64,000 nt of DNA from Asaia bogorensis_B (GCF_900465315.1 NZ_UBIX01000013.1); one strand, 5' to 3'; counted from the first letter of the stretch, positions 41,759-51,435 are shown. Notes: generated by a model not told the origin, from the letters alone. Made by a program: numbers and translations.

Positions 41759-42367
41759 TCAGGCAGAGAGCAGCTCTGCTTCGGCAAACTCGTAATTGGC
41801 AAGCTTGTCGAGATAGTTGGTGATGTAATCAGGACGACGGTTGCGGAAGTCCAGATAATAGGCGTGTTCCCACACATCCAGACCCAGCAGGGCACGACCC
41901 TGGCCTTCGGCCAGCGGGTTCGAGCCATTGGCTGTCTTGGTCACGGCAAGCTTGCCATCATTGCCAAGAACCAGCCACGCCCAGCCCGAGCCGAACTGCG
42001 AGATGGCTGCCTGCTTGAAGGCGACCTTGAACGCGTCGAGACCACCGAGATCGGACTCGATCTTTGCAGCCAGCTTGGACGGCACCTGACCGCCATTCGG
42101 CGCAAGATTCTTCCAGAACAGGATATGGTTCCAGTGCTGGCCCGCGTTGTTGAATACGGGAGCCTGTGCGGCATCACCCTTCACGGCGAGAATGATTTCC
42201 TCAAGGCTCTTGCCCTGAAGCTCCGGCTTGGCTTCGACAAAGCCGTTCAGCGCCGTGACATAAGCCTGATGATGCTTGCCATGATGCAGCTCAAGCGTTT
42301 CCTGGCACATGCCAGAGGCGGCGAGCGCACCGGACGAGTAGGGAAGGGACGGCAGTTCGAAAGCCAT
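41759..42367 (-). CDS. sodB: Superoxide dismutase, Fe/Mn family
   Basis: 202 residues from ATG 42367, eight bases after AGGAG; 29 more upstream codons have no support. It begins MAFELPSLPYSSGALAASGM. Metal ligands are visible in ELHHGKHHQAYV (His), GQHWNHILFWKNL (His), and LLGLDVWEHAYYLDFRNRR (Asp, His). FNNAGQHWNH and the sequence around Gln/Gly near the active site favour an iron enzyme, SodB, by similarity, although the metal cannot be read with certainty. Cytosolic, no signal. Confidence 0.95.
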   Translation of the reverse strand: MAFELPSLPYSSGALAASGMCQETLELHHGKHHQAYVTALNGFVEAKPELQGKSLEEIILAVKGDAAQAPVFNNAGQHWNHILFWKNLAPNGGQVPSKLAAKIESDLGGLDAFKVAFKQAAISQFGSGWAWLVLGNDGKLAVTKTANGSNPLAEGQGRALLGLDVWEHAYYLDFRNRRPDYITNYLDKLANYEFAEAELLSA

Positions 42368-42489
42368 GGTCGCGTCTCCTGGACTGTCATGGTGAGGGCC
42401 AGACGGGCTGTCTGGCCACAGAAGGCAGCTATGGTGCGCAACCGGTTTCGTCAACCCGTTGCGGCACCGGTTCGTGTCGCGCTGATATA

Positions 42490-43374
42490 TCAGCTATCGT
42501 GCTTGACGACGCTCTTTTCGATGGCGCCAAGCAGGGCAGAGTAATCGTCATTGGCATGACGCTTGCCCGAAAGAGCCAGTGCCTGGTCTGCCACAGCAAT
42601 GGCAGGGCAGAAGCTGTGCGTCGATCTGGCGGCGCTGATGAGCAATCCCATATCCTTGGACATGAGGCGGGTGGGGAATTGCGGCGAAAAATCGCCCTGC
42701 TGTGCAGCACCGAGCTTGCGCTTGTGATGCGGCGAGATGACGGCCACCTGAGAGAGTGCTTCATACAGCATGTCACGGTTCAGACCGCTATCGAGGCCAT
42801 AACCCACAGCTTCGGCAATCACGTTGAGCGTCGCGCCCATGATGCCGTTGATGACGAGCTTGAGGCGCGTGCCCGCCCCGACGTCTCCAGCATGAATGGT
42901 GAGCTTGCCTATGGCATCCAGCACGGGTGCAGCGGCAGCAAGATCCTGTTCGGATGCTCCCACCAGCATGACAAGCTCGCCTTTTTCGGCTTCGGGGGTG
43001 CTGCCCGACATGGGGGCGTCCACAAAGCGTAGTCCTTTTTCGACGACAAGCCCACGGAGCTTCTCGGTCGCCTCTGGCGAGATGGTGCTACAATTGATCA
43101 CGAGCGTGTCAGGGCGAGCCCCGGCGAGAAATCCGTCGTCTCCTTCGGCCGATGCCATTACAGCTGCATCGTTCGGTACGCACAGGATGATGATATCAAC
43201 GCTCTCGCCCAGCTTGCATGCCGTCTGGGCCACCGGTGTCTCTGCATCCTGCTGGCGCCCTGACGGGGTGTAGGCAATGACGTCATAACCTGTTGCCCGC
43301 AGGTTCTGGCCCATGAGAGAGCCCATCGCACCATAGCCAATGAAGCCGATCTTACCTGAGTTACGCTGGTTCAT
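42490..43374 (-). CDS. Beta-hydroxyacid dehydrogenase family oxidoreductase
   Basis: 294 residues from ATG 43374, seven bases after GAGGAG. Rossmann motif IGFIGYGAMGSLMGQNLRAT at the N-terminus, followed by FVDAPMSGSTPEAEKGELVM (substrate motif) and GAGTRLKLVINGIMGATLNV with the catalytic Lys and Asn. This is the 3-hydroxyisobutyrate / tartronate-semialdehyde / 6-phosphogluconate dehydrogenase superfamily. Substrate unresolved; the absence of a clear Arg after the second strand leaves cofactor preference open. It lies downstream of an undefined 500-base gap and upstream of sodB. Confidence 0.88.
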   Translation of the reverse strand: MNQRNSGKIGFIGYGAMGSLMGQNLRATGYDVIAYTPSGRQQDAETPVAQTACKLGESVDIIILCVPNDAAVMASAEGDDGFLAGARPDTLVINCSTISPEATEKLRGLVVEKGLRFVDAPMSGSTPEAEKGELVMLVGASEQDLAAAAPVLDAIGKLTIHAGDVGAGTRLKLVINGIMGATLNVIAEAVGYGLDSGLNRDMLYEALSQVAVISPHHKRKLGAAQQGDFSPQFPTRLMSKDMGLLISAARSTHSFCPAIAVADQALALSGKRHANDDYSALLGAIEKSVVKHDS

Positions 43375-43894
43375 GATGATTCTCCTCTCGAGCGTGATCC
43401 TGCGGGTTAAAGCGTCCTGATTGCCTGGGTTGCTTGCCCCGACGCGCAGTTGATCACGCATCATTCGACGCGGGCAGATGCAGGGAAGGGGGAGCGCCCC
43501 ACTGTCTCGGGTTATCTAGGGAAGTCTTGCCCGATTTGTGTCAATATGTTTCTGGTGCGCGGGTATCTTCCCGATGAGCAAAAAAATGTCATGATAACAA
43601 GCACGTCAGATCGTAGTCGTGTACAGGCTACCTTCGCTAAAGCGGCCTGTGCATCGGATCGGATCCCGGTGGATGCAGCGCTGAAAGATATGGAAACGCC
43701 TGACGTTTTAAATTCCGTAGAGGCGTGGGTCTGGTAGTGAACGAGGCCGAGCGGAGGCGCGGCGCGCGCAGGTAATCACCACGGGCGCCCATCGCCGAAT
43801 TGTCGACCTCACATGGGTGCGGCAAACGTCACGATGCCTGCCGATGCCATCTCACTGTCTCGGAACATGCCCCGGGCTGGGTCAGACAGGACGA
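43375..43894. other. Intergenic region with no convincing gene
   Basis: About 520 bases between two minus-strand genes. A plus-strand frame of up to 95 codons (43450-43737) exists, with a 48-codon version starting at 43591, but neither has a ribosome site, a domain or family resemblance. A possible promoter for the dehydrogenase lies near 43380-43540. Nothing else recognised. Confidence 0.4.
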
Positions 43895-44500
43895 TCAATC
43901 ATCAAGATCGTTGTCGGGCATAACATCGGCAGGATGCCTGATCGGGTTGGATCTGGGGCGTACCGGGGTGTCGGCCTGACGGCGTGTGAACTCTGCCGCA
44001 ATGTCTCCCAGTTCAACGAACTGATCCACCTGTCGCCGGAGGTCATCCCCGATCAAGGGGGGGGAGGACCTGAGCGACGATACTGCCGTAACACGCACAC
44101 CGCGGCGCTGTATGGCTTCCACGGCACGTCTGAGATCTGCATCTCCACTGAATATCACAGCGTGATCTATCTTGTCGGCCAGTTCCAGCAAATCGACCGC
44201 CAGTTCGACATCCATATTGCCTTTAAGGCGTCGACGGCCGGATTGATCGGTAAATTCGCGTGCCGTCTTTGTAACGAGCATATAACCGTTATAGGCAAGC
44301 CAGTCGGTGAGTGGCTTCAGGGGAGAATACTCTTCGGTCTCGGGAATTGCCGCATAGTAATGGGCTCGTATCAGTCTGGTTCCCGATTTCAAATATCGGA
44401 GCAGGCGCCGATAGTCGACTTCAAATCCAAGGGTCTTGGCAGTATAATATAAGCTCGATCCATCTATAAAAACAGCAGTTTTCTCGGTTTTGTCGAGCAT
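43895..44500 (-). CDS. NYN-domain (LabA/DUF88-like) protein
   Basis: 201 residues. NYN domain core with the conserved acidic residues: VFIDGSSLYYTAKTLGF at the N-terminus, KGNMDVELAVDLLELA in the middle and AVIFSGDADLRRAVEAIQRR towards residue 125, followed by RGVRVTAVSSLRSSPP. This matches the LabA/DUF88 group of PIN-like predicted ribonucleases. The C-terminal 35 residues are Arg-, Asp- and Pro-rich and probably disordered. Its role is likely in RNA turnover, target unknown. It is divergent from rpoZ. Confidence 0.88.
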   Translation of the reverse strand: MLDKTEKTAVFIDGSSLYYTAKTLGFEVDYRRLLRYLKSGTRLIRAHYYAAIPETEEYSPLKPLTDWLAYNGYMLVTKTAREFTDQSGRRRLKGNMDVELAVDLLELADKIDHAVIFSGDADLRRAVEAIQRRGVRVTAVSSLRSSPPLIGDDLRRQVDQFVELGDIAAEFTRRQADTPVRPRSNPIRHPADVMPDNDLDD

Positions 44501-44805
44501 CTTCGATCCGTATGAGAATTCTGCCGGGACAGGCTTTCGCGGCAGTCAGTTAGATTTACTGTAGAAGATTAACAAATGTTAGATGAATAATACAGAGCGT
44601 CGCACATTTCGTAATTGTCAGACTATGTCAGTTCATCACCTCTGGAGCTGTCCTTCAGCCAAGCAAGAGCGATGCTGAAGATTGCGATCCTTACTCTGAT
44701 GCCATGTTGCATGGGCGCGAAAGCGCTTATGATTGCTCCACCCGCCATGCTATGCTAATTTGCACAATTCACGTCGATCCGCGGAAATTGGTTGGGAAGA
44801 GTTTT
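44501..44805. other. Divergent intergenic region, NYN gene and rpoZ
   Basis: About 305 bases with an AT-rich stretch at 44545-44640. Promoters for both genes must lie here. For rpoZ, TTATGA (44727-44732) and TATGCT (44751-44756) with 18 bases between them are a weak candidate. No RNA gene or protein frame is supported. Confidence 0.4.
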
Positions 44806-45204
44806 ATGGCACGCGTTACCGTTGAAGACTGCATCGAAAAGGTCCCGAACCGCTTCGAGCTCGTTCTCCTTGCTGCACAGCGCGCTCGTGGTCTGTCGCG
44901 TGGCGAGGAAATGACCCTTGATCGTGACAATGACAAGAACCCTGTCGTGGCGTTGCGCGAAATTGCAGAGGACAAGGTCAATCTCGGTACGCTCAAGGAT
45001 GGTATCGTGCGCTCCCTGGCCCGCGCCCCCGAGCCCGAGCCTGTCGATGAAGAGGTGATGGACCTCATCCCGACCGATCAGAACATCTTTGGCCTGCAGG
45101 ATGTCTCGTCTGAAGAAGAGCATGCCCACATGGCTGAAACCATGTCCACAGCCGAGCTCGAGGCATCGTTCGAGGCAGAGTTCGGAGGACGCGGTCGCCG
45201 CTAA
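44806..45204 (+). CDS. rpoZ: RNA polymerase subunit omega
   Basis: 132 residues from ATG 44806, five bases after GGAAGAG. It starts MARVTVEDCIEKVPNRFELV, then VLLAAQRARGLSRG, and NPVVALREIAED, the conserved omega fold that folds and stabilises beta-prime. The C-terminal acidic tail (about 80-132) is longer than in E. coli, as is common in alphaproteobacteria. The next gene, rel, follows after 76 bases, the same pairing as rpoZ-spoT elsewhere. Confidence 0.96.
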   Translation: MARVTVEDCIEKVPNRFELVLLAAQRARGLSRGEEMTLDRDNDKNPVVALREIAEDKVNLGTLKDGIVRSLARAPEPEPVDEEVMDLIPTDQNIFGLQDVSSEEEHAHMAETMSTAELEASFEAEFGGRGRR

Positions 45205-45280
45205 GTCCTCTTGCGGTGCCGGGCTGTTCTGTGGTCCGGTAGCGTATTCAACGATTTAGGTTGCGGGAGAGAGTACCGGC

Positions 45281-47581
45281 ATGTCTGACACCCTTCTCCC
45301 CGGCGCCGAGCACAACACGCCAGCGCCTGAAATCCTCGCAGCTGAACCGACAGGCATGGCGCCCGCCATGCCATCGATCAGCGGTCTTCTTCGCCGTATT
45401 GCCGCCTATGATCCGCAAGCGGACCTCAAGCGCGTGGAAGAGGCCTACGAGGTAGCCGAAAAGGCGCATCGCGAGCAAAAGCGCGACAATGGTGAACCCT
45501 ATATTATCCATCCCATCGCCGTGGCGAACATCCTTGCGGGTTTTCGCATGGACGTGCCTTCAATCATGGTCGGGCTGCTGCACGATACGGTCGAAGATAC
45601 CGGGATCACACCGGCCTTTTTGAAGGACCGCTTCGGTGAGACGGTGGCCAGTCTGGTCGATGGTGTGACCAAACTGACCCGTCTGGAGTTGCAGTCGGAC
45701 CGGACGAAGCAGGCGGAAAACTTCCGCAAGCTTGTTCTGGCGATGTCGCGCGATATTCGCGTGCTTATCGTGAAGCTTGCCGATCGCCTGCATAACATGC
45801 GCACCCTGCATTATGTGCAGAGGCAGGATCGACGCCTGCGTATTGCCCGTGAAACGATGGATATCTATGCGCCGCTGGCCGAGCGCATCGGTATGGATCG
45901 CGTCAAGACCGAGCTGCAAAATCTCTCATTCGAACAGCTTGAGCCCGAAGCCGATGCGACAATCAGGGCGCGCCTGAACTTTCTGCGGGGTCACGGTGCG
46001 GATATCATCGAGCAGATCAAGCATGAACTGAAGGCGCTCTGTGCCGAGGTCGGTTTGCCCCAGATCGATGTAACGGGGCGGGAGAAGTCGCCCTATTCCA
46101 TCTGGGCCAAGATGCAAAAGCGCAATGTCGCGTTCGAGCAGCTCTCCGACATCATGGCATTTCGCGTGATCGTTCCCAGCCGTGACGCCTGTTATGCCGC
46201 GTTGGGTGCTATTCACGGCGCCTATCCGATGATTGCGGGGCGCTTCAAGGATTACATCTCTACGCCCAAGGCCAATGGCTATCAGAGCCTTCATACGGGC
46301 GTGACCCTGCGACAGCCGCGAAACCAGAAGATCGAAGTGCAGATCCGCACGGCGGACATGCACAATTTTGCCGAGAACGGTGTGGCAGCGCACTGGGCCT
46401 ACAAGGAACGCGACGAGGCGCAGGCGTCCAATAGCGAAGTTGCGGCTCTGGGCCTCAACAAGCTGCGCTGGGTGCAGGATCTGCTTGAGATCCTCGAGGA
46501 TTCTGAGGCACCTGACGAGTTTCTCGAAAACACGAAGCTCGAACTGTATCAGGATCAGGTTTTCTGTTTCACCCCCAAAGGGCAGCTGATCTCTCTTCCG
46601 CGTCGCGCGACGCCCGTTGACTTCGCCTATGCTGTGCATAGCCAGGTTGGTGATGCCTGCGTGGGCGCCAAGATCAATGGCCGCCTGATGCCCCTGCGCC
46701 ATGAATTGCAGAATGGCGATCAGGTCGAGATCATGACGGCGCGTGGTGGGACGCCCTCCGCGTCCTGGGAGCGGTTCGTCGTTACAGGCAAGGCGCGCGC
46801 GCGCATACGCCGCCATGTTGCGTTGCAGCAGCGCCAGGTCAATCTCGATACCGGGCGCACCGCGCTGGCCAAGGCTTTCCGTCAGGAAGGTGTCGATGGC
46901 AGTGAGAAAGTGCTGGAATCGCTGCTGCGCGATCTGCGTCAGGCCAGCATCGAAGATCTCTATGTGGCGGTTGGCAATGGTCAGCTCGGGCCGCGTGATG
47001 TGGTCAACGCGGCTTATCCGGAACTGCGGCAGACCCATCGCGCGCCTCGTATGGTGCCCGGTCTGTCCGGTCGCCTTGGCGGGGGTGTCGGTACGGCGCC
47101 GCGCTACGGTACCAAGAGCGGTTCGATTATCACCGGTATCGGCTCCGGAATTGCGACGCATTTTGCCGGGTGCTGCCATCCGCTACCGGGTGATCCGATC
47201 GTGGGCATCATCGCGCAGGGCAAGGGCGTGACCATCCATCAGCGTGCCTGCCAGAATCTGAGTGCCTTCTCGTCTACGCCTGAACGGTTCCTTGAAATCG
47301 ACTGGGACTACGAGGCTCTGGCGCAAGGCGAGCGCGGCGCACCGCATATCGGGCGTGTCAGCGTGATTGCTGCCAATGAGTCGAGCGTTCTGACTACCCT
47401 CACGAATACGGCCTCGAAGCATAATGGCAGTGTCGTCAATCTGCGCATCCTGAACCGCCAGCTTGATTTCATGGAAATTCTGGTCGATCTCGAAGTGCGT
47501 GACGTGCGGCACCTGTCCGCCATGATTGCGGCACTGCGCTCGGCGCAGGGTGTCATGCAGGTCGAGCGCGCCCGGAACTGA
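45281..47581 (+). CDS. rel: Bifunctional (p)ppGpp synthetase/hydrolase
   Basis: 766 residues, standard for the long RelA/SpoT homologue that is the sole one in most alphaproteobacteria. The HD hydrolase domain is complete: GEPYIIHPIAVANILAGF, VGLLHDTVEDTGI, KLADRLHNMRTL. The synthetase domain carries RFKDYISTPKANGYQSLHTG and EVQIRTADMHNFAENG with AAHWAYKE. A TGS domain (FTPKGQLISLPRRATPVDFA) and a C-terminal zinc-finger/ACT region (VTIHQRACQNL, FMEILVDLEV) follow. Both activities appear intact. It is downstream of rpoZ and upstream of acpS. Confidence 0.96.
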   Translation: MSDTLLPGAEHNTPAPEILAAEPTGMAPAMPSISGLLRRIAAYDPQADLKRVEEAYEVAEKAHREQKRDNGEPYIIHPIAVANILAGFRMDVPSIMVGLLHDTVEDTGITPAFLKDRFGETVASLVDGVTKLTRLELQSDRTKQAENFRKLVLAMSRDIRVLIVKLADRLHNMRTLHYVQRQDRRLRIARETMDIYAPLAERIGMDRVKTELQNLSFEQLEPEADATIRARLNFLRGHGADIIEQIKHELKALCAEVGLPQIDVTGREKSPYSIWAKMQKRNVAFEQLSDIMAFRVIVPSRDACYAALGAIHGAYPMIAGRFKDYISTPKANGYQSLHTGVTLRQPRNQKIEVQIRTADMHNFAENGVAAHWAYKERDEAQASNSEVAALGLNKLRWVQDLLEILEDSEAPDEFLENTKLELYQDQVFCFTPKGQLISLPRRATPVDFAYAVHSQVGDACVGAKINGRLMPLRHELQNGDQVEIMTARGGTPSASWERFVVTGKARARIRRHVALQQRQVNLDTGRTALAKAFRQEGVDGSEKVLESLLRDLRQASIEDLYVAVGNGQLGPRDVVNAAYPELRQTHRAPRMVPGLSGRLGGGVGTAPRYGTKSGSIITGIGSGIATHFAGCCHPLPGDPIVGIIAQGKGVTIHQRACQNLSAFSSTPERFLEIDWDYEALAQGERGAPHIGRVSVIAANESSVLTTLTNTASKHNGSVVNLRILNRQLDFMEILVDLEVRDVRHLSAMIAALRSAQGVMQVERARN

Positions 47582-47589
47582 GCTGCGGG

Positions 47590-48000
47590 ATGATCAGGGG
47601 GATTGGCACGGATCTGTGCGATATGCGCCGTATCGCACGCGCTCTTGAGCGTTCAGGGGAAAGATTTCTCGAGCGCAGCTTCACTGCGGCGGAACGCGCC
47701 TATGCGGATACGCGCAAGGGCGATGGCCGTATCGGTATCCTCGCCAAGCGATGGGCGGCCAAAGAGGCATGCGTCAAGGCGTTGGGTACCGGCTTTCGAG
47801 ACGGTATAGCCCTGACCGATATCGAGACCGGCAATGATGCATCGGGTAAACCCTTCCTGACCCTGAGGGGCGATGCGGCGCGTTGTCTCGCTGCGCTGGC
47901 CCTGCCGGGAGAGCGGGCGGAAGTCCTGCTCAGCCTGAGTGATGAAACACCTTATGCACTGGCCTATGTGATCGTGCAGTCAGTTTCCTGTACTTCGTGA
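47590..48000 (+). CDS. acpS: Holo-[acyl-carrier-protein] synthase
   Basis: 136 residues, usual size. AcpS transfers 4'-phosphopantetheine from CoA to acyl carrier protein. Signatures: GIGTDLCDMRRIARALER with the Mg-binding Asp, and AKRWAAKEACVKALGTGFR with the conserved Trp-Ala-Ala-Lys-Glu. The ATG lies eight bases after the rel stop and the rel frame end, so it is coupled to rel. lepB follows after 43 bases. Confidence 0.94.
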   Translation: MIRGIGTDLCDMRRIARALERSGERFLERSFTAAERAYADTRKGDGRIGILAKRWAAKEACVKALGTGFRDGIALTDIETGNDASGKPFLTLRGDAARCLAALALPGERAEVLLSLSDETPYALAYVIVQSVSCTS

Positions 48001-48043
48001 TAGCCTGTCGCCAATGCCCCACCACCTGCGCTAAGACCCGGAT

Positions 48044-48838
48044 ATGACCGACCAGAATCATGAGGCACGTGCCTCCAGGAAAAAAGAAGACACCCCCCTT
48101 GAGATCGTGCGCTTTGTCGCGATCTGGATTGTCGTATTGCTGGCGATACGAACGGTGGTTCTCGAGCCGTTCAATATTCCCAGCGCGTCCATGATCCCGA
48201 CCCTGCAGGTGGGCGACTACATTATCGTCACGAAATTCGATTATGGCTGGTCTCGATTCTCCATGCCATTTTCGCCCCATCTCTTTGAGGGGCGCATCTG
48301 GGGCGCGTCGCCGCATCGTGGTGACGTGGCAGTGTTCCGTTATACGCAAAACACGTCGGTCGATTATATCAAGCGCATCATCGGTCTGCCGGGTGATCAC
48401 ATTCAGATGCGAGCAGGCGAGCTTTATCTGAACGGCACGCTGGTGCCGCGCCAGTCGCTGGGCGCCTATTCCGTGATGGATGAGAACCGTTATCCGCAGA
48501 CGGGCATACGCTATCTTGAAACCCTGCCCGGAAGTGCAGGTGCCGCGCCCGTCACGCATCAAATCCTGAAGCAGACGGATGAGGGTGAACAGAACGACAC
48601 GCGCGAATATGTTGTGCCCGAGGGTTACTTTTTCGCGATGGGAGATAACCGCGACAACAGCGGGGATAGCCGTTTCCAGCGCGATAATGGTGTAGACCTC
48701 GGCTATGTGCCGATGGTCAATCTGGTGGGCAAGGCACGCTTCGTGTTCTTCTCGTACGAGGCCGTTCATCCTCTCTGGCAGTTCTGGCAATGGCCCTTCG
48801 AGATCCGCTGGAGCCATCTTTTTGCGACCATGCATTGA
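48044..48838 (+). CDS. lepB: Signal peptidase I
   Basis: 264 residues, S26 family. An N-terminal membrane helix (FVAIWIVVLLAIRTVVL) is followed by the catalytic Ser in FNIPSASMIPTLQVGDYIIV and the catalytic Lys in TSVDYIKRIIGLPGDHI. Box E is GDNRDNSGDSR. It removes signal peptides on the periplasmic side of the inner membrane. Only one clear N-terminal helix is seen, as in many alphaproteobacterial enzymes, where the enteric form has two. Confidence 0.95.
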   Translation: MTDQNHEARASRKKEDTPLEIVRFVAIWIVVLLAIRTVVLEPFNIPSASMIPTLQVGDYIIVTKFDYGWSRFSMPFSPHLFEGRIWGASPHRGDVAVFRYTQNTSVDYIKRIIGLPGDHIQMRAGELYLNGTLVPRQSLGAYSVMDENRYPQTGIRYLETLPGSAGAAPVTHQILKQTDEGEQNDTREYVVPEGYFFAMGDNRDNSGDSRFQRDNGVDLGYVPMVNLVGKARFVFFSYEAVHPLWQFWQWPFEIRWSHLFATMH

Positions 48839-48847
48839 GGGTGGCTC

Positions 48848-49597
48848 ATGACGACGCATGACGCCATAGCGGAGACGCTCCAGAAGGCCCTTGGCCACCA
48901 GTTCGCTGATCAGGGGCTTCTGCGACAGGCGCTCACCCACCGTTCTGCTGTCTCCGCCCGTCAGGGACGGCGCGCGCCACGTCAGGCCGCACGGGTTGCG
49001 AGCGCAGCCTCGAACGAGCGGCTGGAATTCATCGGTGATCGCGTGCTTGGCCTGCTGATGGCTGAATGGCTGCTTGAGCAGTTTCCCGATGAGCCCGAAG
49101 GTGCGCTGGGGCCGCGCCATGCCTCGCTGGTCTCGCGCAATGCTCTGGCCCCGATTGCAGAGAGCATCGGTGTAGCCGAGGCACTGCATATTGCGGAACA
49201 TGAGGAGCAGGCCGGGATACGCAGCCTCGCCAATGTTCAGGCCGACGCGATGGAGGCTCTGTTAGGAGCGCTCTATCTCGATGGTGGACTGGAGCCGGCA
49301 CGACGTTTCGTGCGCGAAAAATGGAAGGATCTGCTGACCTCGCAGATCACGCCGCCCAAGGACCCCAAGACAACCCTGCAGGAGTTCGTTCTTGCCCGGG
49401 GATACCCCCTGCCGGATTACGAAACGCTTTCCATGGAAGGTCCCTCACATGCGCCGCGCTTTACCATCGCGGTTTCTGCTATGGGGGAGAAAGGAGAGGG
49501 CGTTGCTGGTAGCAAACGCCAGGCCGAGAGCGAGGCAGCCACTGCCTTGCTTCGGCGATTGAACCGTGGCCGTAAAGGCACGAAGGATAGAAAATGA
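48848..49597 (+). CDS. rnc: Ribonuclease III
   Basis: 249 residues. The catalytic signature is NERLEFIGDRVLGLLMAEWL, with the second acidic site in NVQADAMEALLGALYLDGG. A double-stranded RNA-binding domain ends the protein (PKTTLQEFVLARGYPLPDYE, AESEAATALLRRL). It processes rRNA and mRNA. About 20 extra basic residues (ARQGRRAPRQAARVASAASN) interrupt the N-terminal helices before the signature, an insertion relative to E. coli. Stop overlaps the era start by four bases. Confidence 0.95.
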   Translation: MTTHDAIAETLQKALGHQFADQGLLRQALTHRSAVSARQGRRAPRQAARVASAASNERLEFIGDRVLGLLMAEWLLEQFPDEPEGALGPRHASLVSRNALAPIAESIGVAEALHIAEHEEQAGIRSLANVQADAMEALLGALYLDGGLEPARRFVREKWKDLLTSQITPPKDPKTTLQEFVLARGYPLPDYETLSMEGPSHAPRFTIAVSAMGEKGEGVAGSKRQAESEAATALLRRLNRGRKGTKDRK

Positions 49598-50484
49598 CAA
49601 CACGTTGTGGTTTCGTCGCCCTGGTCGGGGCTCCGAATGCCGGTAAATCCACCCTGATCAACCGTATGACCGGGACCAAGCTCTCGATCGTCAGCCCCAA
49701 GGCCCAGACGACGCGCTTTCGCGTGCTCGGCATCCTGATGCGGCAGACTTCCCAGATTCTGCTGGTTGATACGCCGGGCATCTTCAAGCCAAAGCGCAAG
49801 CTCGACCGGGCTATGGTGGCGGCAGCGTGGACCGGCTCACAGGACGCCGATATCTCGCTTCTGCTTATCGATGCCAAGGCTGGCATACGCGAAGAGGCCC
49901 AGGCGGTCATCGATACCCTGGCGAAGCAGAAGCGTCGCGTCTGGCTTGTTCTCAACAAGACCGACCTCGTGACCACGCAGCAGCTTCTGCCCCTGACCAA
50001 GGCCATTACCGATCAGCTGTCGGTCGAGCATGTGTTCATGCTCAGCGCCCGTTCGGGTGATGGGGTGGACGATCTGCTGGATTATCTCGCGGCTGAACTA
50101 CCGGAAGGGCCTTACCTCTATCCGGAAGACGATCTGACCGATCTGCCCGATCGTTTGTTGGCAGCCGAACTGGTGCGCGAGCAGATCTTCATGCAGACCC
50201 ATGAGGAAATTCCCTACCAGGCCACTGTCGAGACAGAGAGCTTCAAGGAACGCCCTGATGGGTCGGTGCGCATTGATGCCACGATCTATGTCTCCCGGCC
50301 CGGGCACAAGGCCATTCTGATTGGTGAAGGGGGACGCAAGATTCGCAGCATCGGCGAGCGGGCGCGTCTGGATCTGGGCCGGCTGCTTGAACGGCCCTGC
50401 CATCTTTTCCTGAACGTGCGTGAGCGCGCGGGCTGGGATGAGGAAAAGGCCAGACTGCGTGCCATCGGGCTGGATGACGCCTGA
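49594..50484 (+). CDS. era: GTPase Era
   Basis: 296 residues. G1 is VGAPNAGKSTLINRM, G2 lies in SPKAQTTRFRVLG, G3 is LVDTPGIF, and G4 is LNKTDL. A C-terminal KH domain carries AILIGEGGRKIRSIGERARL. Era helps mature 16S rRNA and the small subunit, and the rnc-era pair is conserved across bacteria. Translation is coupled to rnc through the ATGA overlap. Confidence 0.97.
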   Translation: MTTRCGFVALVGAPNAGKSTLINRMTGTKLSIVSPKAQTTRFRVLGILMRQTSQILLVDTPGIFKPKRKLDRAMVAAAWTGSQDADISLLLIDAKAGIREEAQAVIDTLAKQKRRVWLVLNKTDLVTTQQLLPLTKAITDQLSVEHVFMLSARSGDGVDDLLDYLAAELPEGPYLYPEDDLTDLPDRLLAAELVREQIFMQTHEEIPYQATVETESFKERPDGSVRIDATIYVSRPGHKAILIGEGGRKIRSIGERARLDLGRLLERPCHLFLNVRERAGWDEEKARLRAIGLDDA

Positions 50485-50570
50485 GAAGTTCTTGTTAGGA
50501 CAGGCCGCGCCCTATAAGAGAGGCGCGGGCCGTGTTGGGCCCTGATCAGGCCGCTGTGAAAGAGGATGCG

Positions 50571-51299
50571 ATGACCGGAACTTCTGCAGGATACAAGCGC
50601 GTTCTTCTCAAGGTTTCGGGCGAAGCCCTCATGGGCAAGGGCTCTTTCGGTATCGAGCCGCAGATGGTCGAGGCCATCGCGAACGATGTGGCTTCTGTCT
50701 CACGCAGTGGCACTCAGGTCTGTCTGGTGATCGGTGGCGGAAACATCTTCCGTGGTGTGGCCGCCGCAGCGAAGGGCATGGACCGTGCCCAGGGTGATTA
50801 TGCCGGTATGCTGGCAACCGTCATCAACGCGCTGATGATGCAGAATGCTCTTGAGCGCGCAGGGATCGATACCCGCGTGATGTCCGCCATCCAGATGTCC
50901 TCCATTGCCGAGCCCTATATCCGTCGCCGTGCCGTGCGCCACATGGAAAAGGGACGCGTGGTCATCTTTGCTGCGGGTACGGGCAATCCGTTCTTCACGA
51001 CTGACACAGCGGCAGCACTGCGCGCCAACGAGATGGAATGTGACGTTCTGCTCAAGGGGACGCAGGTCGATGGTGTCTATTCTGCCGACCCGCGCCGTGT
51101 GCCGGATGCCGAGCGTTATGATGAATTGTCCTACATGGACGTGCTGTCACGCGATCTGAATGTGATGGACGCAACGGCCATTTCGCTGGCGCGTGAAAAC
51201 CGCCTGCCGATCATTGTTTTCAATATTCATGCCCCCGGTGCGTTTGCGAGTGTCATGCGCGGCGAGGGGCGTTTCACCCGTATTATCGAAGCGGCCTGA
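50571..51299 (+). CDS. pyrH: Uridylate kinase
   Basis: 242 residues from ATG 50571, five bases after AGAGG. PyrH phosphorylates UMP to UDP and is a hexamer of the amino-acid kinase fold, unlike eukaryotic UMP kinases. Motifs: RVLLKVSGEALMG, CLVIGGGNIFRGVAA, ATVINALMMQNALERAGI, GTGNPFFTTDTAAALRANEM, and VFNIHAPGAF near the C-terminus. It heads the frr-uppS-cdsA cluster after an 86-base gap from era. Confidence 0.96.
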   Translation: MTGTSAGYKRVLLKVSGEALMGKGSFGIEPQMVEAIANDVASVSRSGTQVCLVIGGGNIFRGVAAAAKGMDRAQGDYAGMLATVINALMMQNALERAGIDTRVMSAIQMSSIAEPYIRRRAVRHMEKGRVVIFAAGTGNPFFTTDTAAALRANEMECDVLLKGTQVDGVYSADPRRVPDAERYDELSYMDVLSRDLNVMDATAISLARENRLPIIVFNIHAPGAFASVMRGEGRFTRIIEAA

Positions 51300-51435
51300 G
51301 CAGGGCCATCTGCCGGGTGTTCCGGGGGATCTCGCGAGGGCTCATGGTCCTCGGGATAAGCCGGCAATGCCATACCGCCACCCAAGGGACACTTCCCCCG
51401 GTCCGGACGCCTGAACCGTATTGAAGGAGAGACCA

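Noticed and set aside
43450..43737. 95-codon plus-strand frame, or 48 codons from 43591
   Set aside because: No ribosome site, no domain, no hydrophobic segment, and no conserved neighbour. Possible but unsupported.
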